DNA of 64,000 nt from Erwinia sp039023475 (GCF_039023475.1 NZ_JBCHVB010000005.1:1-64000), one strand, 5' to 3'. Counted from the first letter of the stretch, positions 32,884-42,177 are shown. Program-made: numbers and translations. The notes: generated by a model from the sequence alone, not told the origin.

Positions 32884-35472
32884 ATGGCTGTCGTCCGGCA
32901 GCGGCTGGCTAACGGGCTTCTGGTCAATCTGATTCAGGACCCCGGCGCAACGCAGGCCTCGGCGCTGGTGCGGCTCTCTGCGGGCAGCCTCCACGAGCCG
33001 GACGCCTGGCCGGGCCTCGCCCACCTGCTGGAACACGTTCTGTTTGCGGGCAGCGAGCGTTTTCAGGATGAAGAGCGGCTGATGGCGTGGGTGCCGGCAA
33101 AAGGGGGGCGGCTCAACGCCACCACGCGGGGAACCTCTACCGCCTGGTTCGTGGAAGTTGCCGCGCCGGAGCTGGCGGAGGCGACGGCCAGGCTGGTGGA
33201 TATGCTTCAGCGCCCGCTGCTGACAACGGACGCTATCGGCCAGGAGGCGGCGGCCATCGAGGCTGAATACCGGATGCTGGCGACCCACCAGGAGACGCTG
33301 TGTGAGGCGGCCCTCAGCCAGGCGTTTGCCGCACCTCACCCGCTGCACCGTTTCCAGGTGGGCAGCCAGGCGCATTTTGGTCAGGATCTTCCTGCGCTCC
33401 GGCAGGCGCTGCGGGCCTATCACCAGCAGTTTTTCCATACGGCGCGGCTGACGCTCTGGCTTCAGGGACCGCAGCCGCTGGCAGAGCTACTCCAGCTTGC
33501 TGAAGCACTGGGGGGCGAGTTTCAGCGGGCGGCACAGCTCAACAGCGATGCCGGCCTGGGGGCGTCTTCAGAGACGCACAGCGCTCAGGCCCCGACAACG
33601 TTGCCCGAATCAGCATGGCCTGCCGCGCTGGCACTGCGTCCTGAACGACACTTCAGGCTACAGCTGCCGGGCACGGAACGCCTCCAGCTCAGCTTCCTTA
33701 TCGCGTCCCCCGATCCCCGGACCTTCAGCCTGTTACAGGAATTGCTCTGTGATACGGCCAGCCACACTCTGCTGGCGACCCTTCGGGAGGAGGGTCTGTG
33801 CGATGAGATCGACCTGCTGGAGCCTTACCGCAGCGACGGACAGGCGGTCATCAGCGTACTCTTCCACCTGTGCGACACGCCAGTCGATGGCAGCGCTGAA
33901 AAATCCCCGGCATCCGCCGTGGAGGCGATTTTCTGCCGCTGGCTGGGGCTGCTGGCCGGACTGTCAGCGGAGCAGCTTCGCCACTATGCGGCGCTTTCCC
34001 GTCGTCGCTTCGTGCGCCTCTCTTCTCTCGACAGGCTGCGGGCGCGCGCTTTTGGGCTGCCGCCTGCTGATGAGCACACCCTGGCATCCGGCGCATGGCA
34101 GCAGCTGCTTACCCAGCTTCAGCCGGGCAATATGACCCGTCTGCGGATCGCAGCGGAAGCCGTGCCCGACCGGGTCGTCGCGCAGGGTTTTATGCTGAAT
34201 CTCAGCGCTGACCGCTGGCCGGTCAGCGGCGATCCGGCAGCGCGCGTCGGGCTGGATTTTGCCGACCGCCCGCTGCCTGCGCCGCCTTCTCTGCCGGCAG
34301 AACGCGCACCGCTGCGCCATCTTCCCGCTACGTGCGATGCTGTGCTGCTGTTAACCCCGGCAGCTGGCGAGCTTTCCCCCGCCCAGGCGGCACTGATTGA
34401 GGCCGCGTTACAGACGGTGAGCGGTGCCTGTCACCATCAGGGCGGCGAGCTGCATTTTGAATCCCGGCAGGGAAGCTGGCTGCTGCGGCTGAGCGGCAGC
34501 CGCGAACTGATGCTGGCGGCGATCGATGAGGTAAACAACCTTCTGAACCGGCCCACCTCCGCCGTGGTTGCACGAGGCCAGCGGCTGGCTTTGCGGGCGG
34601 CACAGCAGCAGCGTGCCGATATTGCCGTGCGCGCGCTGCTGGCAAAGCTTCCCCTCGCCATTGCCCACTGGCAGCTCGCCGGAGATAACGTGCAGGCTAC
34701 AGCCTCTGCGCCACGCGACGGAAAGATGCCGGATAGGGTTATGCTGGATGACGCGGCGCTTCTCCCTGAGACAGACCTGCCCCGGGTGCGCTGGGAAGCC
34801 ACGCTCTACGGCGGCGATGAGCCGCTTTATCAGGCCCTTTCCCGGCTGCTCTCCCGCTTTCCCGGTGAGCTTATCGTCCGGCAGCCGCCCCGTTCTCGCC
34901 GCGCTGAACCCGCATTTAAGCAAGCTGTCGCCGCGCGGGCAGCGACGCACTATCTCTGCCCGACGGAAAGCCCTGACGCGGCGGTGCTTCTCTTCTGCCC
35001 GCTGGCGGAAGCCTCCGCGACCTGCCTGGCGGCCTGGCAGCTGTTCGGCACCCTCTTTGAACCCCGTTTTTTTCAGCAGCTCAGGGTGGAAAAGCCGGTC
35101 GGCTATGTGGTCAGCTGCCGCTTCCATCAGTCGGCAGGAATGGCGGGGCTGCTGTTTGCGCTACAGTCGCCCGGCCTTTCCGCTGAGGAACTTTACCGGC
35201 ATATGCAGGAGTTTATCGCCGGAATGGGCGAAGTTGTCGGTCAGATATCGCCAGAAAGCCTTCAGGAAAAAGCGCATACGCTCCGGCTGGTTGACGCCAC
35301 TGGGCAGCCTGAGAGTCCGGCGGCGGTGCTGGATGCCTGGCAGAAGCAGCAGCGCCAGCTTCCGGCGCTGACGCAGGAGGAGCTGAACAGCCTGACTCCC
35401 GATCGCCTCAGCCGCTATTACCAGGCGCTGGCTGGTGAGCCCGGCCGCTGGATCAGGATAAGCAATCAGTAA
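32884..35472 (+). CDS. pqqF: PqqF, M16-family zinc protease of PQQ synthesis
   Basis: This 862-residue protein has an inverted zinc motif HLLEH (47-51) with the downstream glutamate in EAEYR (about 128), the hallmarks of the M16 pitrilysin family. It is thought to release the crosslinked Glu-Tyr unit from PqqA. It is somewhat longer than the Klebsiella protein as I recall it (about 760 residues), with most divergence after the N-terminal catalytic domain. It starts one base after the pqqE stop and ends the operon. Confidence 0.92.
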   Translation: MAVVRQRLANGLLVNLIQDPGATQASALVRLSAGSLHEPDAWPGLAHLLEHVLFAGSERFQDEERLMAWVPAKGGRLNATTRGTSTAWFVEVAAPELAEATARLVDMLQRPLLTTDAIGQEAAAIEAEYRMLATHQETLCEAALSQAFAAPHPLHRFQVGSQAHFGQDLPALRQALRAYHQQFFHTARLTLWLQGPQPLAELLQLAEALGGEFQRAAQLNSDAGLGASSETHSAQAPTTLPESAWPAALALRPERHFRLQLPGTERLQLSFLIASPDPRTFSLLQELLCDTASHTLLATLREEGLCDEIDLLEPYRSDGQAVISVLFHLCDTPVDGSAEKSPASAVEAIFCRWLGLLAGLSAEQLRHYAALSRRRFVRLSSLDRLRARAFGLPPADEHTLASGAWQQLLTQLQPGNMTRLRIAAEAVPDRVVAQGFMLNLSADRWPVSGDPAARVGLDFADRPLPAPPSLPAERAPLRHLPATCDAVLLLTPAAGELSPAQAALIEAALQTVSGACHHQGGELHFESRQGSWLLRLSGSRELMLAAIDEVNNLLNRPTSAVVARGQRLALRAAQQQRADIAVRALLAKLPLAIAHWQLAGDNVQATASAPRDGKMPDRVMLDDAALLPETDLPRVRWEATLYGGDEPLYQALSRLLSRFPGELIVRQPPRSRRAEPAFKQAVAARAATHYLCPTESPDAAVLLFCPLAEASATCLAAWQLFGTLFEPRFFQQLRVEKPVGYVVSCRFHQSAGMAGLLFALQSPGLSAEELYRHMQEFIAGMGEVVGQISPESLQEKAHTLRLVDATGQPESPAAVLDAWQKQQRQLPALTQEELNSLTPDRLSRYYQALAGEPGRWIRISNQ

Positions 35473-35475
35473 GCT

Positions 35476-36411
35476 TTATTTCCCCGGCGGCTGCGTGCCG
35501 CCAATCACCGGCAGCACTTCCCGCATCAGCGCGATAAACTTGCGCAGCTTGGCGGGATAAAAGCGCGCCCAGGGATAGACCAGAAAAATGGGCAGCGGCG
35601 CGGCCTGCCATGCCGGACAGAGGTGCAGCAATCTTCCCTCCTCAATATCCGGCTGAACCAGCCAGGAAGAGGCGATGCCCACGCCCATACCTGCCAGCAC
35701 GCTGTTGCGTAGCGCGTAGAGGCTGTCGGTCAGCAGCCGGGGATTGATATCGCCCCGCCAGGCGGCTTTTTCATCCTGATGCAACACGATTTCCTTGCGG
35801 TAAAAGGTGCTCAGCGCCACCCAGGGCAGGCCCGGCAGCGCCGCCGGATCCTCCGGCACCGCCTGCCCGTGAAAAAGAGCGGGAGAAGCCACCACAATGC
35901 GCGGCACCTCAGCCACGCGAAGCGCCACCACCGACGGGTCGGTGACCGCGCCCACATGAACCGCGCAGTCAATTCCCTCCGCCAGAAAGTCGGGCTGCCG
36001 GTCGCTCAGCATCCACTCCACGGTCATTTTCGGATAGCTTTGCAGATAGTTTTGCAGCGGCAGGATCATCTGGTCCTGACCAAAAGCATGAGGCGCAAGC
36101 ACGCGCAGCACGCCTTTTGGCTCTTCGGCGGCACCAAGCAGATCCTCTTCAATGATCTGCCAGCTCTCGGTCAGCGCTCTGGCATGGGTATAGCAGCGCT
36201 CGCCGTCATCCGTCAGCTTCATTTCATGGGTGGTACGCTGCACCAGCTTCAGCCCCAGCATCCGCTCCAGCGTCTGTAAGCGGCGGCTGATGGTGGGCTG
36301 GGAGGTGGCAAGACGCACGGCCGCGGCGGAGAGGCTGCCCGCCTCCACGATGCGGATAAAGGTTTGCATCAGTTCTATACGGTCGATGCCTGACAGATTC
36401 TCTTTCTTCAT
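35476..36411 (-). CDS. LysR-family transcriptional regulator
   Basis: This 311-residue protein has the N-terminal winged-helix domain (about 10-68, with SLSAAAVRLATSQPTISRRLQTLE) and a substrate-binding-like effector domain. It is divergent from the MFS transporter gene, with a 95-base gap that contains the palindrome ATACGTAT (36417-36424) just upstream of its own start. It most likely regulates itself and the transporter; the inducer is unknown. Its 3' end lies four bases from the convergent pqqF. Confidence 0.88.
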   Translation of the reverse strand: MKKENLSGIDRIELMQTFIRIVEAGSLSAAAVRLATSQPTISRRLQTLERMLGLKLVQRTTHEMKLTDDGERCYTHARALTESWQIIEEDLLGAAEEPKGVLRVLAPHAFGQDQMILPLQNYLQSYPKMTVEWMLSDRQPDFLAEGIDCAVHVGAVTDPSVVALRVAEVPRIVVASPALFHGQAVPEDPAALPGLPWVALSTFYRKEIVLHQDEKAAWRGDINPRLLTDSLYALRNSVLAGMGVGIASSWLVQPDIEEGRLLHLCPAWQAAPLPIFLVYPWARFYPAKLRKFIALMREVLPVIGGTQPPGK

Positions 36412-36506
36412 ACGACATACGTATAACAGTTCTGTCTGGCAGAGGGCTACCGTTACCGGCGCAAACGGATAAAACTGTGACTCTCATCTCAGCCAGGATA
36501 CTTACT

Positions 36507-37730
36507 ATGACCGCCACCCACGCTCCTTTATCCACAGAAAAACCGGTTGCTCCCCGGCATGTTCTGATGCTCGCGACCGGCGCAGGCTTCAGCGTCGCCT
36601 CTATCTACTACAGCCAGCCGATGCTGGGGATCCTGATTACGGATCTGCATACCAGGATCGGCCTTGTCGGGCTGATCCCAACGCTGACGCAGATCGGCTA
36701 TGCGCTGGGCATACTGCTGCTTGCGCCGCTGGGCGATCGTCACGATCGCCGGGGGATCATCGCCATTAAAGGCGTGCTGCTGACGCTGGCGCTGCTGCTC
36801 AGCGCCGTCAGCGGAGGCATCACTATGCTGCTGGTGGCCAGCCTGGCGATCGGCATTACCGCCACCATGGCGCAGGATATCGTGCCCGCTTCCGCCGCCC
36901 TTTCACCCGCCGCGCAGCGGGGAAAAACCGTCGGCACGGTAATGACGGGCCTGCTGCTGGGGATCCTCCTTTCCCGGGTGCTGAGCGGCATCGTGGCGGA
37001 ATATTTTGGCTGGCGGGTGATGTTTGCCGTCGCGGCTGCGATGGTGATGGCGATAACGCTCATTTTATGGCGCAGCCTGCCAGCGATGCCCGCCAGTACC
37101 CGTATGAGCTATCCGGCACTGCTCGGCTCCATGTACCACCTGTGGAAAAGGTATCGCCCACTGCGCCGGGCCACGCTGGCTCAGGCGCTGCTCTCGGTCG
37201 GCTTCAGCGCATTCTGGTCAACGCTGGCGGTGATGCTGCATGATGTGTATCACACCGGCAGCGCGGTTGCGGGCGCCTTCGGGCTGGCAGGCGCTGCCGG
37301 TGCGCTCGCCGCGCCGCTGGCGGGAACGCTTGCTGACCGCCATGGCCCGGCGATTGTGACCCGCATCGGCACCGCGCTGGCCACCCTCTCCTTCGCCGCC
37401 ATGTTTCTGCTGCCGCTGCTCTCGCCTGCCGCCCAGCTGGCGCTGATCGTGGTTTCCGCCATCGGCTTCGACTTTGGCGTACAGTCCACCCTCGTCTCGC
37501 ACCAGTCGATCATCTTCAGCCTGGAGCCGGCCGCGCGTAGCCGCCTTAACGCCCTGATGTTTACCGGCGTCTTTATCGGCATGGCGGTGGGCTCGGCGCT
37601 GGGCAGCCTGGCACTGGAGTGGGCGGGCTGGCAGGGCGTGGTGGCGCTGCTGACGCTGGCGGGTGCCGGCAGCTTTATCGTCCGCTTATTAAGTCCTGAC
37701 ACGGCGCAAGGTGCACACGCGGCGGCGTGA
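36507..37730 (+). CDS. MFS transporter (12-helix, drug/sugar efflux type)
   Basis: This 407-residue major-facilitator protein has about twelve membrane helices and the motif-A-like loop GDRHDRRGII between helices 2 and 3, with a second such loop (ADRHGPAIVTRIG) in the C-terminal half. It resembles the YnfM/arabinose-efflux subgroup. The ATG at 36507 is preferred to an upstream GTG at 36477 because it has AGGA upstream. The substrate cannot be told from sequence; regulation by the divergent LysR gene is likely. Confidence 0.87.
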   Translation: MTATHAPLSTEKPVAPRHVLMLATGAGFSVASIYYSQPMLGILITDLHTRIGLVGLIPTLTQIGYALGILLLAPLGDRHDRRGIIAIKGVLLTLALLLSAVSGGITMLLVASLAIGITATMAQDIVPASAALSPAAQRGKTVGTVMTGLLLGILLSRVLSGIVAEYFGWRVMFAVAAAMVMAITLILWRSLPAMPASTRMSYPALLGSMYHLWKRYRPLRRATLAQALLSVGFSAFWSTLAVMLHDVYHTGSAVAGAFGLAGAAGALAAPLAGTLADRHGPAIVTRIGTALATLSFAAMFLLPLLSPAAQLALIVVSAIGFDFGVQSTLVSHQSIIFSLEPAARSRLNALMFTGVFIGMAVGSALGSLALEWAGWQGVVALLTLAGAGSFIVRLLSPDTAQGAHAAA

Positions 37731-38063
37731 TAAAACAGGCCAGTCCGGACTGATAGCGTTCTGACACAAGCAGATCGTCCGGCGCAGGTCAGGTGAGCGC
37801 CTCTTTACTTCCGGACCAGAGTTATCCCCCTTCGTTGCCGGTAATAATCTGTTCAGCCTGAAGCCATGGAAGGCATAAACCTTAGATCCCTCCTGGCGTT
37901 GCCAGCCGGCTCCCTGATAAAAGAAAGAATAACTTTTTTCAGGGCGTATCATTTATATCCGCCATTTCCCGATCGTCATCGCTCATTATTTTTTCAGGTT
38001 AATTCTTAAAAGATCTTCTTTGTGGACGATAAGTCACACCCCCATGTAGCTTCTGACAAATGT
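37731..38063. other. Intergenic region between MFS gene and C-protein-like gene
   Basis: No gene was found on either strand over this stretch. The right third turns AT-rich. A partly matching element GGACGATAAGTC at 38024-38035 resembles one half of the operator that follows and might be a further regulator contact. Confidence 0.4.
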
Positions 38064-38089
38064 GACTAATAGTCCGTGGACTTATAGAC
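38064..38089 (+). promoter_or_regulatory. Paired C-box-like operator upstream of the XRE regulator
   Basis: Two near-identical palindromic elements, GACTAATAGTC (38064-38074) and GACTTATAGAC (38079-38089), are centred 15 bases apart and joined by CGTG. The arrangement GACT-N3-AGTC, CGTG, second site matches the paired operator (C-box) bound by controller proteins of type II restriction-modification systems such as Esp1396I and PvuII, as I recall them. The right site ends 22 bases before the start codon of the regulator, the expected autoregulatory position. Confidence 0.75.
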
Positions 38090-38111
38090 AGCAAAGCGTA
38101 ATGTTGCGCTT

Positions 38112-38330
38112 ATGGAAAAAATAATCGCTCCGAAAGTTCTTTTTGGAAAAAGAGTGAAAGAACTCAGACTGCAGGCAGGCTTGTCGCAAGAAGCTTTCGC
38201 ACTGAAATGCGGGCTGGATCGTACCTATGTCAGTGGAATTGAACGAGGTTTACGCAATCCGACGCTCGAAGTGATCGTTATTTTAGCCAAAGGGCTGGAG
38301 ATGGAATTAAAAAATCTGATTGAGTTTTAA
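38112..38330 (+). CDS. XRE-family regulator resembling restriction-modification controller (C) proteins
   Basis: This 72-residue protein is almost entirely one helix-turn-helix domain (residues 10-66). The core GLSQEAFALKCGLDRTYVSG and IERGLRNPTLEVI is characteristic of C proteins, which bind C-boxes to activate then repress their own gene and activate the endonuclease gene. A paired C-box-like site lies just upstream. No ribosome binding site precedes the ATG, which is common for leaderless C-protein messages. No methylase or endonuclease gene occurs on either side (MFS transporter left, ferritin right), so this is an orphan copy or a domesticated regulator with other targets. Confidence 0.85.
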   Translation: MEKIIAPKVLFGKRVKELRLQAGLSQEAFALKCGLDRTYVSGIERGLRNPTLEVIVILAKGLEMELKNLIEF

Positions 38331-38944
38331 TCAGAGAAAAAACACAGAGTAAAATTTATTACCTATTTAAATCATTCTGTTGAAAAATAAATCACCCTCG
38401 CTTCATAAAAACTTATTCATTTTAAAAAATACGCAATCGCTATTTTTAAATTATCCTGACAAAGCGCCTTTTTTACAGGCAGATTCCACACATTTTCGCT
38501 CCCTTTTCTTTTTTTTGCCCGCCAACCTCATCAAACCATTACATATTGTGCAGACTGGCTGATGGCGCTCCCGGCAGCATTGTTAAAGTCCGCTTAACGG
38601 ATTTTCCCGCGATAAAAGTTCCCCTTACTGGCACACCCGGCTCAGCCCGCATAAAACCCTCGTGCCATCAAAAAAGGGGCCCGGTCAAAACTCAGGCTGA
38701 TAATGCCTGCCGCCTTTTTTCAGGGCCGTTTTACCCTGCCGCTTTTTAATAGTAATCGTTATCAGAACCATTCATAAAACGAAACCTTTCGCGATAGCGT
38801 GATAATAATTATCAGTTAACTTTCATAGAGTTACATTTAAAATAAAAGCGGGGAAAAACGCAACAAACGGTTTTTATTTGTGCAACAGCCGTGCATAATG
38901 CACCCACTATTCCGGATACATTTGCCCAGAAATAAGGGAGCGCT
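38331..38944. other. Intergenic region between C-protein-like gene and ftnA
   Basis: The 614 bases contain no convincing gene. The first 200 are strongly AT-rich with long A and T runs; the middle is mixed; the right end holds the ftnA control region with a Fur-type site (38800-38814). A possible -10 for ftnA is CATAAT near 38896. No trace of a restriction endonuclease or methylase gene was recognised. Confidence 0.45.
38800..38814 (+). promoter_or_regulatory. Perfect 7-1-7 Fur motif upstream of ftnA
   Basis: TGATAATAATTATCA is an exact match to the 7-1-7 Fur recognition pattern TGATAAT-N-ATTATCA. It lies 131 bases upstream of the ftnA start. In E. coli, Fur with iron activates ftnA by displacing H-NS from an upstream site; a similar arrangement is plausible in this AT-rich upstream region. 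Confidence 0.8.
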
Positions 38945-39454
38945 ATGCTGACGACCGATATGACCGCCAGACTGAACGATCAGTTAAACCTTGAATTCTT
39001 TTCCGCCAATCTTTACCTCCAGATGAGTGCCTGGTGCGCAGATAAAGGCTTTGAGGGCGCCTCTGCGTTCCTGCGCAAGCATTCCACAGAGGAGATGCAG
39101 CACATGCAGCGCCTGTTCAACTATCTGAGCGATACCGGCGCCATGCCGGTGCTGGGCTCGATTGCGGCGCCGCCGGTGACCTGGAACTCACTGAATGAGG
39201 TGCTGGAGCAGGCTTATGAACATGAGCAGCTGATCACCGCCAAAATCAACGAACTCGCCCATGCGGCGATGACCAGCCAGGACTACTCCACGTTCAATTT
39301 CCTGCAGTGGTACGTTGCTGAGCAGCATGAAGAAGAGAAGCTGTTTAAATCCGTACTCGACAAGCTGGCGCTGGTCGGCACCAGCGGCGACAGCCTGTTC
39401 TTTGTTGATAAAGATCTGATGAAGATGAGCTCGGCGGATCACGAACAGGCGTAA
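38945..39454 (+). CDS. ftnA: Bacterial non-heme ferritin FtnA
   Basis: FtnA (169 residues) forms a 24-subunit shell that oxidises and stores iron. The ferroxidase ligands are visible: E in NLEFFSANLYLQMS, the E-E-x-x-H pattern in HSTEEMQHMQRL, and the helix-C/D glutamates in QWYVAEQHEEEKLF. AAGGGAG at good spacing precedes the ATG. A perfect Fur-type motif upstream supports iron control. Confidence 0.97.
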   Translation: MLTTDMTARLNDQLNLEFFSANLYLQMSAWCADKGFEGASAFLRKHSTEEMQHMQRLFNYLSDTGAMPVLGSIAAPPVTWNSLNEVLEQAYEHEQLITAKINELAHAAMTSQDYSTFNFLQWYVAEQHEEEKLFKSVLDKLALVGTSGDSLFFVDKDLMKMSSADHEQA

Positions 39455-39490
39455 CGCGAACCGACGGCTTAACCCGTTTATTTGTTGCCC

Positions 39491-39518
39491 TCAGGGCCGG
39501 TCACAGGACCGGCCCTGA
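39491..39518. terminator. Perfect 12-bp hairpin between ftnA and the convergent acetyltransferase
   Basis: TCAGGGCCGGTC and GACCGGCCCTGA form a twelve-pair GC-rich stem with an ACAG loop, in the convergent gap between two genes. It is symmetrical and could serve both, but neither side has a real T-run, so intrinsic termination is uncertain. Confidence 0.5.
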
Positions 39519-39528
39519 TTGCGTCAGG

Positions 39529-40044
39529 CTACCCTCCCGCACGAGGGAGCCTGAGGCGATAAAACTTCGTGTCCACCTGCATCAGTGGAAAGGCCGCCGG
39601 AAGCTGCGGGATGGCGATCTCCTCAAAGCCATGCTTCTCATAGAAACGGTGCGCCGCATGGAATTTCGCCGTGGTGCCCAGAAAGATCTCCCGGATCTGC
39701 TGCCGGCTGGCATGATCGAGCAGTCTGTTCAGCAGCGCGTTAGCCGCCCCGGTGGCGCTTCCCCGGTAGCCTTCGGCCACGAACATCTTGCGTAGCGCCG
39801 CCTGCTGATTGCCGAGATCCTTAAGCCCGATACAGCCCACCACTCTCCCGCCCGCCAGCGCCAGCCAGAAATCGCCGCCGCCACGCTGGTAAAACGCTTC
39901 AATTTCACTGAGGTCCGGCTGCTGCTCAGCGGTGATTTCAATGCCGAATTCCTGGTTCTGTATCGGTAAAATAAGCGAGACCACGCCTTGCTGGTAGCCT
40001 GGCTGATAACGCTTTAGTGAAATGAGTTCAGTTTGCGCCGTCAT
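39529..40044 (-). CDS. GNAT-family N-acetyltransferase
   Basis: This 171-residue protein has the GNAT fold: the central strand VVGCIGLKDLG, the acetyl-CoA-binding loop region RKMFVAEGYRGSATGAANALL (an R-G-x-x-x-G variant), and a C-terminal FYEKHGFEEI strand-helix. The substrate is unknown. It is convergent with ftnA and transcribed alone. Confidence 0.85.
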   Translation of the reverse strand: MTAQTELISLKRYQPGYQQGVVSLILPIQNQEFGIEITAEQQPDLSEIEAFYQRGGGDFWLALAGGRVVGCIGLKDLGNQQAALRKMFVAEGYRGSATGAANALLNRLLDHASRQQIREIFLGTTAKFHAAHRFYEKHGFEEIAIPQLPAAFPLMQVDTKFYRLRLPRAGG

Positions 40045-40358
40045 AACATCAACTCTCCACAGAGAAAACCTGCGCGCCGGGCGACAGGCCAGTAAAGGGC
40101 TGGTTCCGCGACTCTGGCATGTAAATTCCGCATTCCCGCTGTTCGCGGCGAAAAGCGGCTACGCTTAACCACGCTGAACAAGCTGCACGTTTTGTTTCGT
40201 TTTATGTCAGAAGGTCACCTTGCCCGCGGTGGTCTGTAAAATCAAATCGTCTTTACACCGGTAACATACCTTGAGCGGGTTTCTCTGCTGCACCGGATTC
40301 GCTTCGCGGCGGCACAGAAACCAGAATTCGGCACAGAGATCCTCATACGGGCAAAAGA
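40045..40358. other. Intergenic region upstream of mdcR
   Basis: These 314 bases separate the divergent acetyltransferase and mdcR genes and must hold both promoters. No gene or strong promoter hexamers are visible. I see no LysR-type inverted repeat I would defend. Confidence 0.4.
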
Positions 40359-41297
40359 ATGAAGAATAATCTCGATATTACTTTTCGTAAGCTCGGTATT
40401 TTTATGGCTTTTATGCAACGGGGAAACATAGCACGTACGGCGGAAGCCCTCGGCTTAAGTAGCGTCAGCGTTCATCGCGCCCTGCACACGCTGGAAGAGA
40501 ATGTGCGCTGCCCGCTGTTTATCCATCAGGGGCGCAATCTGGTGCCGCTGCCTGCTGCCCATACGCTGTGCGAATACAGTCAGGAAGCGATGGACGTGAT
40601 GTCGAGAGGCATGGAAGAGACGCGTAAAACGGCGGGAGTCGGCCAGGGAAGAGTAAGGCTGGGCACGCTCTATTCCCTGACCCTGGAGACGGTGCCGCAG
40701 CTGATCATGGGCATGAAGATTCGCCGTCCGGATATCGAACTGGATCTGACCATGGACTCAAACCAGATGCTGCTGGGCAAACTTAGCGAGGGTTTCCTGG
40801 ACGCCATTCTGATTTCCATCACGGACAGTGAAATTGACCGGAGCCGCTTTGAGATTCTGCCGCTGTTTGAGGATGATATTTTCCTGGCCGCCCCCTCAAC
40901 CACCCACCTTAATGGCAAAAAGCTCGCCGACCTGCGCGATTTTCGTACCCATAAATTCGTTTCGCTGGCGGAAGGGTTCGCCACCTATCACGGCTTTAAA
41001 GAAGCCTTTCAGATCGCGGGCTTTGAGCCGGAGATCGTCATGCGCGTCAACGACATTTTTTCTATGCTGAGTCTGGTGCAGGCGGGCGTGGGGCTGACCC
41101 TGATCCCCGGCCGCATGAAGCGGGTCTATGAGAATTCGGTACAGCTGCTGAAGCTGAATCACAAATATCAGATGCGCCAGACGCTGGCGATCGTCTTTGA
41201 ACGTAACCGGGAACACGATCCCAATCTGCTGGCGCTGGCCGCCGAGGGGCGGATGTACTCGCTGAACCGCCTTAACTCCGGCTTCGGAGTCGCTTAG
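40359..41297 (+). CDS. mdcR: MdcR, LysR-family regulator of malonate decarboxylase
   Basis: This 312-residue LysR protein has an N-terminal helix-turn-helix (GNIARTAEALGLSSVSVHRALHTLEE) and a ligand-binding domain. Its place at the distal end of the mdc operon, on the opposite strand, and its resemblance to the Klebsiella regulator identify it as MdcR, the malonate-responsive activator. Its 3' end overlaps the mdcH 3' end by 26 bases. Confidence 0.88.
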   Translation: MKNNLDITFRKLGIFMAFMQRGNIARTAEALGLSSVSVHRALHTLEENVRCPLFIHQGRNLVPLPAAHTLCEYSQEAMDVMSRGMEETRKTAGVGQGRVRLGTLYSLTLETVPQLIMGMKIRRPDIELDLTMDSNQMLLGKLSEGFLDAILISITDSEIDRSRFEILPLFEDDIFLAAPSTTHLNGKKLADLRDFRTHKFVSLAEGFATYHGFKEAFQIAGFEPEIVMRVNDIFSMLSLVQAGVGLTLIPGRMKRVYENSVQLLKLNHKYQMRQTLAIVFERNREHDPNLLALAAEGRMYSLNRLNSGFGVA

Positions 41298-42177
41298 CCA
41301 GCGTCAGTGCCAGCTCGCTGCCGCCCTGCTCCAGTGAGAGCATCTCGCCGGAAACAAAGGCCTGCCGCGTAAGTCCGGTGAGTACCGAGCCGGGCGGCAT
41401 CTCGATCGCCAGCTGCACATCGCGTTCGTTCGCCGCAATCATCGCTTCGTGCCAGCGCACGGTGCGGGACATATTCTGCGCCAGGTCGTCAGCAATCTGT
41501 TCCGGCTGCCAGAGCACCCGCCCGCTGCTGCCGCTCAGATAGGCGTAGCGCGGACGGTCGAGCGTCACCGTGTTAAAAGCGTCAGCCAGCTTTCTGGCCG
41601 GTTCAGCCAGCAGCGCACAGTGGGACGGCACGCTGACCGCCAGCCGGTGCACTTTCTGCGCGCCGGCCGCCATCGCCCGTTTTGCCACCGCCTGCATGGC
41701 CGCCTCGCTGCCCGCAATGACCAGCTGCCGTTCAGCGTTGAGATTGGCTATCCAGCTCTCCTCCACCAGCAGCGTTTCCAGCTCGCGCTGGGTGAGGCCG
41801 ACAATGGCCGTCAGGCCATAACCCTCTGGATAAGCCTGCTCCATTAAATCACCGCGCAGCGCCACCAGTTTCAGTGCCGCCTCAAAACTGAGCGCGCCCG
41901 CGACGACGGCGGCGGGAAATGCCCCGATAGAGAGCCCGCAGGTCATATCGGGCTCAAGTCCCCTCGCCAGCAGATCGCGGGCGTACGCCACGCCGGTAAT
42001 CAGCAGGCAAAGCTGTACCGCGCGGGTGTGCTGAAGCGCGGTTTCGCTGTCCAGCTCTCCGGCTTTCTCGCCCAGCACCTCACTGGCCTGAGCCAGTATC
42101 GCATCGCCAGCGGGAAGCTGTTGCAGCATGCCGGGCCGCTGCGGACCCTGGCCGGGAAAGGTCAGTAAAATCTTCAC
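41272..42177 (-). CDS. mdcH: MdcH, malonyl-CoA:acyl-carrier-protein transacylase
   Basis: MdcH (301 residues) loads a malonyl group onto the MdcC carrier to start the malonate decarboxylase cycle. It has the acyltransferase N-terminus LLTFPGQGPQRPGML and the nucleophile S83 in CGLSIGAFPAA, with the paired histidine in VPSHCALL. It overlaps mdcG by four bases and is the last gene of the operon. Confidence 0.95.
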   Translation of the reverse strand: MKILLTFPGQGPQRPGMLQQLPAGDAILAQASEVLGEKAGELDSETALQHTRAVQLCLLITGVAYARDLLARGLEPDMTCGLSIGAFPAAVVAGALSFEAALKLVALRGDLMEQAYPEGYGLTAIVGLTQRELETLLVEESWIANLNAERQLVIAGSEAAMQAVAKRAMAAGAQKVHRLAVSVPSHCALLAEPARKLADAFNTVTLDRPRYAYLSGSSGRVLWQPEQIADDLAQNMSRTVRWHEAMIAANERDVQLAIEMPPGSVLTGLTRQAFVSGEMLSLEQGGSELALTLAKRLRSRS

